From the NCBI GenBank assembly GCA_964527775.1, contig CAZGQS010000015.1:1-46480 (forward strand): a stretch of DNA of 46,480 bases, given 5' to 3'. How positions within the stretch are numbered: the first letter of the stretch is position 1; the number at the start of each line of letters is the position of its first letter. Below the pieces are notes generated by a model. The model saw only the letters and a list, made by a program, of their open reading frames with translations, did no database searches and was not told the DNA's origin. Below are positions 32,292 through 39,564 of this stretch, one piece after another. Position numbers and translations under genes: made by a program. This DNA is from VMCP01 sp964527775. Its GTDB lineage: Bacteria > Bacteroidota > Bacteroidia > NS11-12g > UBA955.

Positions 32292-33026
32292 ATGTTCAAT
32301 AAATTTTTGAAAACCTCCCTTGGAGTGTGCTTGCTGTTTTTTAATACTCATTTTATCAGCGCTCAGATTGATTCTACTTCAATTTCCATTGACACTTTGG
32401 CCATAAATGACACCGCTTCCAGAAAACCCTTTAAACTAACAAAACGAGACATCCAAAAGGTTATCAAAGTTATTAAAGCCAGCAATGAAGTTAGGCTCAT
32501 TATCAAACGCGATTACTCAGATCTTTTTAAAATGAATGGATTTACTCCAACAATAGGTTATGCTTATCAAGGGGTGAATACTTTTAGCTTAGGACTTGGA
32601 TACGGAAAAAGACACCTCTTCAAACCCACTTTTTATCAAAACCTGCATTCAAATATTTTAATTTACCCTTCTGATGGAAAAGCTAATTTGGGATTCAATA
32701 TGGGCTACACACAAAGTAAATTATTTGGATTTTGGGGTGTAGAGACCTTTGTTCTTTCAAATGGAAACGGACAAGCAAACGTAGCCATTCGTCCTGAAAT
32801 AGGCATAAGTATCATTGGTGCCTTAGACATTGGATACGGTTTTAATTTGGCTTTAGATAAGAATCCTTCTTCTTTGAACTCACATTGTTTAATAGTGAGA
32901 TACACCCATCAATTCTTAGAAAAATCCATCAAAAAGAAGGTGAAAGAAATCAATTACGTGTTTAATAGAGATTACCCACGTCTGAAAGAAATTGGATTGG
33001 ACATCATGGCATCTAAAATAAAATAA
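32292..33026 (+). CDS. Putative outer-membrane beta-barrel protein
   Basis: The protein has 244 aa with a signal peptide (about 1-23, ending FISAQ). A basic helical stretch (KLTKRDIQKVIKVIKASNEV) is followed by alternating aromatic and glycine-rich strands such as FTPTIGYAYQGVNTFSLGLG and LGFNMGYTQSKLFGFWGVE, which suggest a small barrel. The last 40 residues are again basic and helical, an odd ending for a barrel. I do not recognise the family. The ATG at 32292 gives the signal peptide; an in-frame extension to 32250 would enter the tRNA. Confidence 0.7.
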   Translation: MFNKFLKTSLGVCLLFFNTHFISAQIDSTSISIDTLAINDTASRKPFKLTKRDIQKVIKVIKASNEVRLIIKRDYSDLFKMNGFTPTIGYAYQGVNTFSLGLGYGKRHLFKPTFYQNLHSNILIYPSDGKANLGFNMGYTQSKLFGFWGVETFVLSNGNGQANVAIRPEIGISIIGALDIGYGFNLALDKNPSSLNSHCLIVRYTHQFLEKSIKKKVKEINYVFNRDYPRLKEIGLDIMASKIK

Positions 33027-33059
33027 TTTACCTTTTAACCATTAACCGTATTAAGCACC

Positions 33060-33752
33060 ATGAAAAAAATAATTTTTGCCCTTATTGCTTCAGTTCTATT
33101 GGCACCATTAGCTGCACAAATACAAGAACCTCCTTACATTGAAATACAAGCGAGAGCTGAAAAAGAAGTAATTCCTGATCAAATCTATGTGATGATTGCC
33201 CTCTTCGAAGTTCAAGATGGTCGCAAATCCATCAAACTAGCGGAGCAAGAAACCAAACTAAAAGCTATCGTGAAAAACTTGGGGCTTCCGCTTTCAAATT
33301 TATCTTTATACAATGCTCAGGCCAATTACGGGAACATCAATATGTGGGGCAAAAAGGAAGTCATTGACCGAAAATACTACAGTTTAAAGGTAACCAACGC
33401 CGAGACCATCGGAAAGCTATACGAAGAGCTAAATAAAATATCCATCAACCAAGCCTATATCTACAAGTCAGAATATTCTCAAAAAGATAGCTTTTTACAA
33501 GATTTGCGCATCGAGGCCATGCGAAAAGCCAAAAATCAAGCCAATGTGATGACCAAAGCTATCGGATCAAAAGTGGGTAAGCCCCTCATCATCAGAGAAC
33601 AGCAAGAATATTACCCCATCTATGAGCGCAGTAATGTGATGATGACCAAAGGAGCTTATGATGATTCTGGTTTGGCTGAGAGTGAAGAACCCATGGAATT
33701 CAAACCCATGAAAATAAGCTTATCGGTATACGTGAAGTTTGGATTAGACTGA
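33060..33752 (+). CDS. SIMPL-domain (DUF541) periplasmic protein
   Basis: The protein has 230 aa with a signal peptide (LIASVLLAPLAAQ). It shows the SIMPL pattern: IEIQARAEKEVIPDQIYVMI near the N-terminus, a central YYSLKVTNAETIGKLYEELN, and the helix RIEAMRKAKNQANVMTKAIG before GKPLIIREQQ. Family members form oligomeric rings in the envelope and are linked to stress or signalling, but no precise function is known. The stop (33750-33752) is 1 nt from the stop of the convergent M20 gene. Confidence 0.87.
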   Translation: MKKIIFALIASVLLAPLAAQIQEPPYIEIQARAEKEVIPDQIYVMIALFEVQDGRKSIKLAEQETKLKAIVKNLGLPLSNLSLYNAQANYGNINMWGKKEVIDRKYYSLKVTNAETIGKLYEELNKISINQAYIYKSEYSQKDSFLQDLRIEAMRKAKNQANVMTKAIGSKVGKPLIIREQQEYYPIYERSNVMMTKGAYDDSGLAESEEPMEFKPMKISLSVYVKFGLD

Positions 33753-33753
33753 T

Positions 33754-35211
33754 TTACAGTTTTCCAAACAAAACCGTATAAAAGCGAACCGCGTTTTCAA
33801 AATCACCTTTAATTACGTGTTCGTTCTTACCGTGAATTCCAGATAAATTCATTGAATTGAACTTGTAAGGTAGAAAACGGTAAATTCGTTCGCAGTTTTT
33901 GATATAATGTTTGCAATCACTACCAACAATGGCCAAACCAGGAACCACAACCGCTGAAGGAAAGACGTCTTGAACACTGTTTCTAATTTCGTTAAAACCC
34001 AAACCTTCAACTGGTGAAACCGGACTTGATTCATTATAATTGCCTATCAAATTTACCTTCACACGGTCATCATTGATGGTTGTTTTTACCCATTCAACTA
34101 TACTATTTACGCTGTCACCCGGAAGCAATCTAAAGTTAACTACAGCGGTTGCTTTCGGGGGCACCACATTTTCCTTTTCTCCAGCATGAATGATAGTAGT
34201 TACATGGGTGGTTCTCACAGTGGCCGCTGTTTTATCGCCTTGGTTTAATACCCATTTAACCAACGGCGATGTTATCCATAAATTGGAAAACAGAAATCTA
34301 TAACCCCAGCTCATGTAGGGTGCAGAACTCTCAAAAAGTCCTTTGATGGGTTCCTGAATTCTCGAATCAAATTGGGATTCATCCAATTTTTTCAACGCAC
34401 TGGTCAACACCGATGTAGTATTGTCTTTCTTAGGCCATGCGCTATGTCCACCTTTGATTTCAACGGATATTTCAACCGTTGCATACCCTTTCTCAGCTAC
34501 TCCAATAATGGCCGCATCGTTTTTCAAACCTGGTATTACTCCTTCCATCACTCCAAAGCCTTCGTCATTGACAAAACCAATTTTTATATTGTTATCAATC
34601 AAATATTTACTGATTTGTGCTGCTCCCAAATTACCGCCCACTTCTTCGTCATGACCAAAGGCTAAAAATATCCGTCTTTGCGGAATTCGGTTCAATTTCA
34701 ATGTAGCTTCTGCAGATTCTAAAAGGGCAATAACGGCATTTTTATCGTCTAAGGCTCCACGTCCCCAGAGAGTATCATTTTCAATGGTACCGGCAAACGC
34801 GGGGTGCTTCCATAAAGTAGAATCTTCCACAGGTACCACGTCTAAATGTCCCAAGAAAAGAGCCGCAGGCAAAGATTTGTTTTTCGATGGAAGCTCAATC
34901 AATAAACTCCCATCATTTATAACTTTCCAAGTGGCTTTTTGAGCCAAAATGGGATAATTCAACTTCATCCATTGATGAAACTCTCTAAATTTTTTAATGG
35001 CGACTGAATCATCCGCACCCGAAGGGCTAAGAGTTTTAAACTGCAAGGCGTTAGAAAATCTATAAAAGGCGTTAGAATCTACTTTTAAAGAGGCAGTTTG
35101 ACCCTTTAACGAATCTGCATCCGGCTTTTTATTTAATACGAAAGCCTTTAAAAACATTATAAATAACAGACTGACAATAGCTGCGAGTAGGGCTTTTATT
35201 GATTTTTTCAT
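33754..35211 (-). CDS. M20 family metallopeptidase (carboxypeptidase S/PM20D1-like)
   Basis: The protein has 485 aa with an N-terminal membrane anchor or signal (SIKALLAAIVSLLFIMFLKAF). M20 zinc-site motifs are in order: LFLGHLDVVPV, LWGRGALDDK (bridging aspartate), FGHDEEVGG (catalytic Glu and ligand), and a later VGSDCKHY with the C-terminal HGKNEHV histidine. The domain GGHSAWPKKDNTT begins the lid. It hydrolyses peptides or N-acyl amino acids; the substrate is unknown. The ATG at 35211 is preferred to the TTG at 35223, which sits inside the promoter box. Confidence 0.9.
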   Translation of the reverse strand: MKKSIKALLAAIVSLLFIMFLKAFVLNKKPDADSLKGQTASLKVDSNAFYRFSNALQFKTLSPSGADDSVAIKKFREFHQWMKLNYPILAQKATWKVINDGSLLIELPSKNKSLPAALFLGHLDVVPVEDSTLWKHPAFAGTIENDTLWGRGALDDKNAVIALLESAEATLKLNRIPQRRIFLAFGHDEEVGGNLGAAQISKYLIDNNIKIGFVNDEGFGVMEGVIPGLKNDAAIIGVAEKGYATVEISVEIKGGHSAWPKKDNTTSVLTSALKKLDESQFDSRIQEPIKGLFESSAPYMSWGYRFLFSNLWITSPLVKWVLNQGDKTAATVRTTHVTTIIHAGEKENVVPPKATAVVNFRLLPGDSVNSIVEWVKTTINDDRVKVNLIGNYNESSPVSPVEGLGFNEIRNSVQDVFPSAVVVPGLAIVGSDCKHYIKNCERIYRFLPYKFNSMNLSGIHGKNEHVIKGDFENAVRFYTVLFGKL

Positions 35212-35220
35212 CCTAAAAAT

Positions 35221-35228
35221 CAAAGATA
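35221..35228 (-). promoter_or_regulatory. TAnnTTTG -7 promoter box for the M20 gene
   Basis: The minus strand reads TATCTTTG, 9 nt before the ATG at 35211. It is paired with the divergent box at 35266-35273. Confidence 0.55.
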
Positions 35229-35265
35229 TAACTTCTAATTAATTCACCCTTACACAATACATAAC

Positions 35266-35273
35266 TATCTTTG
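35266..35273 (+). promoter_or_regulatory. TAnnTTTG -7 promoter box for the glucosaminidase gene
   Basis: TATCTTTG, 8 nt before the ATG at 35282. It has the same octamer as the divergent M20 promoter. Confidence 0.55.
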
Positions 35274-35281
35274 TATCAATT

Positions 35282-35761
35282 ATGTTGAAACTTTTAAAAA
35301 CCCTGATAATAGCTTTTACCATACTCCTTACAAATAATCTGTCATCACAATCGCGCATTTCTAACCAAACCTATATCGAACAATACAGACCTCTTTGCGA
35401 TAGCTTGTCTGCCCGATATGGTATACCATCCTTAGTGATTCTTGGAATTGGAATTTATGAATCTGATTATGGTAACAGTAAGGTTTGCAGACTTTTAAAT
35501 AATCATCACGGATTGGCTGGTAAAAATAATTTACTTAAAACCCACGGCATCAAATCGCGTTACAAGCAATTTGAAACCGATTCTCTGGGATATGTAGCAT
35601 TTTGTGAGTATGTAGCAGCAAGGAAATACTATCAAACCATGCCCAAAGATGCAAGCATTGACTTGTGGTTATTTACGATTGGAAGAAACGGCTATTGTCA
35701 AAATCCGCCTGTTTGGAAAAAGCACATCTTGCAAATTTTAAGCAAGAACAAGTTGATTTAA
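35282..35761 (+). CDS. Glucosaminidase-domain (GH73-like) peptidoglycan hydrolase
   Basis: The protein has 159 aa with a signal peptide (FTILLTNNLSSQS). The rest is one glucosaminidase/FlgJ-type domain: ARYGIPSLVILGIGIYESDYGNSKV with the catalytic glutamate in YESDYG, then NNHHGLAGK and the DSLGYVAFCEYV segment typical of the fold. It probably cleaves the glycan strand of peptidoglycan. There is no LysM or other wall-binding domain, so it is a minimal form. Its stop codon shares the sequence TTAA with the stop of the convergent lipoprotein gene. Confidence 0.83.
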   Translation: MLKLLKTLIIAFTILLTNNLSSQSRISNQTYIEQYRPLCDSLSARYGIPSLVILGIGIYESDYGNSKVCRLLNNHHGLAGKNNLLKTHGIKSRYKQFETDSLGYVAFCEYVAARKYYQTMPKDASIDLWLFTIGRNGYCQNPPVWKKHILQILSKNKLI

Positions 35762-36597
35762 CAACCCTCGCCCCATTCTTGACCCACCTGAATTTCAGCT
35801 ATGGGTTTGGGAGTTCCATTAGCAGATGCTTTAGTTGAGAAAAGAACCATGCATTGTTCGCTTTCAGTGTATTTTCTACAGTTATTAATTACCCAATCTT
35901 GTATTCCATCACCGTCTAAATCACCGACAAATACCATATTTACATTGCAGTCATCAAAAGAAGGCACATAACTCAATTGCGTTGATCTGATGGTTTTTAG
36001 ACCGTTCTCTTTTTCATTCAAATCAAGTCTGTATTCAAATGAATATTCTGTACCATTGTCAGTGAGTTTTCTATGGCTCGCTTTAATTTCCATATAAGTC
36101 TCGCCTCTGTAGAATCCTGCTGTTTTACCACCCTCTAAATTAAACCCTTCCTCAAATTCACTTTTTAAATGAAGGATTTCTTTATTCATATAAGGATTAT
36201 TGGTTATGAACAAGCAACGTTCACCTGGCTTCAGTGACATGTAAGGAATGTAACCCGGCATAGAGCTAACTATGGTAAATAATTGATCATTCTGAGGCAT
36301 CACCTTTTTAAATGAATACTCTCTTATGGCAGAATCGTAGAAAAGTCCCATAAAAGTCAAGTGATTGTATTTATTGGCTTCCTCCTTACTATAATGACCG
36401 TTTGCGTTCAACAAAATACTCTTACTGTTGAATTCATTAGGCCACTTAGGTTGCTGACCAATTTTATTATAATACGCAGCGGTATCAAAATAATTGGAAT
36501 CTGCGCTTTCGGCTTCAGCTCCTTCCAGATTGGTTTGATTGTTTGTACAAGAATATAAATAGGTTACCGCAGCAACAAGATAAAAATAGTGTTTCAT
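35758..36597 (-). CDS. Lipoprotein with a VCBS-like C-terminal motif
   Basis: The protein has 279 aa with a lipoprotein signal (VAAVTYLYSC, lipid on the Cys of SCTNN). The body is polar, with no known enzyme motif. Near the C-terminus VFVGDLDGDGIQDWVINNC resembles an FG-GAP/VCBS calcium-binding repeat. Three cysteines (DDC, NNC, EQC) cluster near the end and the last residue is also Cys. I do not recognise the family. The gene is divergent from the short DUF486-like gene with 44 nt between starts. Confidence 0.72.
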   Translation of the reverse strand: MKHYFYLVAAVTYLYSCTNNQTNLEGAEAESADSNYFDTAAYYNKIGQQPKWPNEFNSKSILLNANGHYSKEEANKYNHLTFMGLFYDSAIREYSFKKVMPQNDQLFTIVSSMPGYIPYMSLKPGERCLFITNNPYMNKEILHLKSEFEEGFNLEGGKTAGFYRGETYMEIKASHRKLTDNGTEYSFEYRLDLNEKENGLKTIRSTQLSYVPSFDDCNVNMVFVGDLDGDGIQDWVINNCRKYTESEQCMVLFSTKASANGTPKPIAEIQVGQEWGEGC

Positions 36598-36641
36598 TTT
36601 AATGGCAATTTAATAGAAATTTAGAACTTTGTGATACTATT

Positions 36642-36857
36642 ATGAGTAAAGGATTAACTACAATTTTACTTTTGACATTTTCCAATATATTCATGACCCT
36701 AGCATGGTATGGTCATCTCAAATTTGCACAGTTGAAATCGTTTCAAAATTTGGGTTTGTTTACTCTTGTAGTGTTTAAAACTGAACAATTTAAGTTAAAT
36801 CACCTCTATGGTGCTGGATTTCCTCTTGTTTCAATCTATTTCTTCTTCAAAAAGTAA
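36642..36857 (+). pseudogene. Internally shortened DUF486 (DMT-like) membrane protein
   Basis: The 71 aa begins like a full DUF486 protein (TILLLTFSNIFMTLAWYGHL) and ends like one (KLNHLYGAGFPLVSIYFFFK). As I recall the family, members are about 110 aa with four helices, and the second helix (around WGIAFFEY, VPANRIGY) and part of the third are missing here. The join lies near KFAQLKSFQNL. The frame is open from ATG to stop, so it could be a reduced working protein, but loss of an essential helix makes a decaying gene more likely. The box GAACTTTG just upstream is an imperfect promoter match. Confidence 0.6.
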
Positions 36858-36882
36858 GAAATAACTTGTAATATTGAAGTTG

Positions 36883-37986
36883 ATGTCCCACTCACCAAAT
36901 AGAATTGCATTCACTAACAATGGTAATGCCTTTCAATCTGAATTACGTCAAAGAATTGATGCTTACTTTACTGAAAACAACATTTCAAAAACAGGCAATT
37001 TTTTACTTTGGACAAAAACCTTCTTGTCTTTAGCACTGCCACCCGCACTTCTCGCTCTTGCCTTTTTTGGGGGATATCCAATGTGGGTAAACTACTTAAT
37101 TTTTGCTTTTATAGGTGTTATGCATGCCTTCACAGGCTTTAACGTCATGCACGATGCTTGTCACGGAAGTTTTTCAAACAAACTCTGGGTGAATAAACTT
37201 TTTAGTCACTCCATGGAACTTCTGGGCTCAAGCGCTCACATTTGGAAATTTAAGCACAATGTTTTACACCACACATGGACCAACGTTGATGGTATTGATG
37301 ATGACATTGCTAAATCTCCCATGCTCAGACATTGTGACTCACAAACTTACAAACCCATTCAAAAGTATCAGCATGTTTATATGTTCCTTCTTTATGGCAT
37401 TTCAACCATTTGGTGGATGTTTGGAAACGATATGATCAAATATTTTAAGAAAGAGGTGAACGCTCAACCTCTCCCCAAAATGACCACTCAAGACCATTTA
37501 GTATTTTGGTTTTTCAAATCCTTATATGCTTTTTTACATGTGGCACTACCTATAATCTTTTTTGGTGTCTTACACGGAATATTGTTGTTTGTAACCCTTC
37601 ATTTTGCATTGGGATTGCTCCTGTCTTTGGTATTTCAAATGGCTCACGCAGTTGAGGGAGTGCATTTCGAGGATTACCACGAATACGATGCTCCTAACGA
37701 AAAAATTGAGAATGAATGGGCTGTTCATCAGGTATTAACCACTAATAACTTTGCTACAAAATCTTGGCTAGCTACTTTTTTTATGGGAGGACTAAATTTC
37801 CAAGTAGAACACCATTTGTTTCCCAACATTTCCCACGTACATTACCCCAAAATGAATGCAATACTGAAAGAGTTGTGTGTTAAATATAACATCCAATACA
37901 ACGAAATACCTACTTTTTGGCAGTCAGTGGGATCTCACATTCGTTGGATGAAAGCCATGGGTACTCCACAACTTCAAGTTGCGTAA
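36883..37986 (+). CDS. Membrane fatty-acid desaturase
   Basis: The protein has 367 aa and several membrane helices. The three histidine boxes for the di-iron centre are present: HDACH at 90-94, HNVLHH at 125-130, and QVEHH at 307-311. The QxxHH form of the third box is typical of front-end (delta-5/6-like) acyl-lipid desaturases, though no cytochrome b5 domain is fused. It adds double bonds to membrane fatty acids using O2. The ATG at 36883 is chosen over the TTG at 36874, which lies inside a near-consensus box TAATATTG (36869-36876). Its stop is 7 nt from the convergent M28 stop. Confidence 0.92.
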   Translation: MSHSPNRIAFTNNGNAFQSELRQRIDAYFTENNISKTGNFLLWTKTFLSLALPPALLALAFFGGYPMWVNYLIFAFIGVMHAFTGFNVMHDACHGSFSNKLWVNKLFSHSMELLGSSAHIWKFKHNVLHHTWTNVDGIDDDIAKSPMLRHCDSQTYKPIQKYQHVYMFLLYGISTIWWMFGNDMIKYFKKEVNAQPLPKMTTQDHLVFWFFKSLYAFLHVALPIIFFGVLHGILLFVTLHFALGLLLSLVFQMAHAVEGVHFEDYHEYDAPNEKIENEWAVHQVLTTNNFATKSWLATFFMGGLNFQVEHHLFPNISHVHYPKMNAILKELCVKYNIQYNEIPTFWQSVGSHIRWMKAMGTPQLQVA

Positions 37987-37993
37987 TCTGCCT

Positions 37994-39496
37994 TTAATCT
38001 AAGGTTTGATCTAATACGTAAATCATTGCTGCAATTGCCGCTGCACCAAGTTGTAGTTCTCTTTTATTTACGTTCTCAAAAATGTCTGTCTCTGCATGGT
38101 GTACGTCAAAATACCTTTGTGAATCAGGCACAAAAGCCACTAATTGTGTGTTTGAGTCATTCTTTTTCAAGGGACCAATATCCGCTCCACCTCCACCCAA
38201 TTCGAATTCTCCTGCACCATATTGAGCAAAAATTTCACGATACGGCATTACCTTGTCGTAAGCGAACGAATCCAATGCAAAACCACGAGGTGTAAATCCA
38301 CCTCTATCGCTTTCCAATGCTACCACATGCGTATCACCAGACTCCGAAGCCAATTCAGCGTACTTTAAAGCCCCTTTAAGACCATTTTCTTCATTTATCC
38401 ACCACACACATCTCAATGTGTGTCTTGGTTGATAATTGAGCTCCTTTAGAATCCTTAATGCCTCAAAGCAATGCATAATACCAGCTCCATCATCATGAGC
38501 ACCTTCACCCTCATCCCAACTATCAAAATGTCCACCAAAAGCAATAATTCTTTTTGGATAGACCAGCCCTGAAGATTGAGCAATCACATTCGAACTCATT
38601 CTATCATCATAAGTCACACAAGATAATTCGAGATCTAATTTCAATTTAGGGTCTGTTTTACTCAAAAAGGAAAGTGCATCAGCCGCCGCCGTAGAAATTG
38701 CTGCAATAGGAATCTTATTGATGGTATCATCGTAATAAGTCACTCCCGTATGTGGATGTAAATCACATGAATTACTCATACTCCTCACTAATACGGCTTT
38801 TGCGCCGTAAGGCGCGCACCAAACGGCACCATAAACTCTTTGATTGACGCATGACCCATATGCCATGAACGTTTTAATAAACTCTTCTTCAAAAGGTCTA
38901 TTGAGCAACACTATTTTATCTCTTAACTCACCCAAAGCTCCTAAACTGTCCAGATCTGACTTTGACTCCACTGCAATGCAATTGCCTACCACTTTTCCAC
39001 CGATACTGCCCCCCAAAGCGGTGACTTGCATAGGGAAATTTTTTGTTTTGGGGGATATTTGATCGCCCAAAGATTTGATATAGGCATCACATTCATATTT
39101 GGGTGCAGGAGAATTAGGAAAACGTTGTTGAGCAATTTCTTGGTTAGCGGTTAAAAAATTCTTTGAAAGCCACGGAGATGAAAAATTCAATTTGCTTGTT
39201 TCACCTCTTTCCCATCTAGGTACTACTACTGGTTGTTGATATACTGAATCAAATGCATATGAATTGAGCATATTAGCAGACCATTCAATGGCCGCCTCGG
39301 TTTGATCTGACCCACTCAATCTTGCGCCAAACTCTTTACACAATTCACCCAAACGTGCATACGCATGCGGATTGAGGAGTGCCTCATCATAAATCTTTTT
39401 AATAAAGTCTGTATTAGACTTAGAGATTCTTTGAGAATATAAAGGGAAAAAACCAGTGAGAAAAGCAATTATTAATAAGTTCTGTTTTCTGAACAT
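37994..39496 (-). CDS. M28 family zinc aminopeptidase, carboxypeptidase-Q-like
   Basis: The protein has 500 aa with a signal peptide (LLIIAFLTGFFPLYSQ). An N-terminal PA-like insert precedes the M28 catalytic domain. The metal ligands are visible in order: His and Asp in IIAFGGHFDSWDEGEGAHDD, the Glu pair in INEENGLKGAL, Asp in ALESDRGG, and His in FDVHHAETDIF. This order, with HDDGAG, matches plasma glutamate carboxypeptidase relatives. It should cleave amino acids from peptides in the periplasm or outside the cell. A terminator for the next upstream gene ends about 14 nt before its ATG. Confidence 0.9.
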   Translation of the reverse strand: MFRKQNLLIIAFLTGFFPLYSQRISKSNTDFIKKIYDEALLNPHAYARLGELCKEFGARLSGSDQTEAAIEWSANMLNSYAFDSVYQQPVVVPRWERGETSKLNFSSPWLSKNFLTANQEIAQQRFPNSPAPKYECDAYIKSLGDQISPKTKNFPMQVTALGGSIGGKVVGNCIAVESKSDLDSLGALGELRDKIVLLNRPFEEEFIKTFMAYGSCVNQRVYGAVWCAPYGAKAVLVRSMSNSCDLHPHTGVTYYDDTINKIPIAAISTAAADALSFLSKTDPKLKLDLELSCVTYDDRMSSNVIAQSSGLVYPKRIIAFGGHFDSWDEGEGAHDDGAGIMHCFEALRILKELNYQPRHTLRCVWWINEENGLKGALKYAELASESGDTHVVALESDRGGFTPRGFALDSFAYDKVMPYREIFAQYGAGEFELGGGGADIGPLKKNDSNTQLVAFVPDSQRYFDVHHAETDIFENVNKRELQLGAAAIAAMIYVLDQTLD

Positions 39497-39507
39497 AAGG
39501 TGAAGAT

Positions 39508-39539
39508 ATAAAAAAAGAGGGGAATTTCTTCCCCTCTTT
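39508..39539 (-). terminator. Rho-independent terminator of the large T9SS protein gene
   Basis: AAAGAGGGGAA (39514-39524) and TTCCCCTCTTT (39529-39539) form a perfect 11-bp stem with a TTTC loop. Read on the minus strand it is followed by a T run (39516-39511). It lies 26 nt after the stop of the gene at 39565. Confidence 0.9.
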
Positions 39540-39564
39540 CGTGATTATACAATTAAAATACCAA

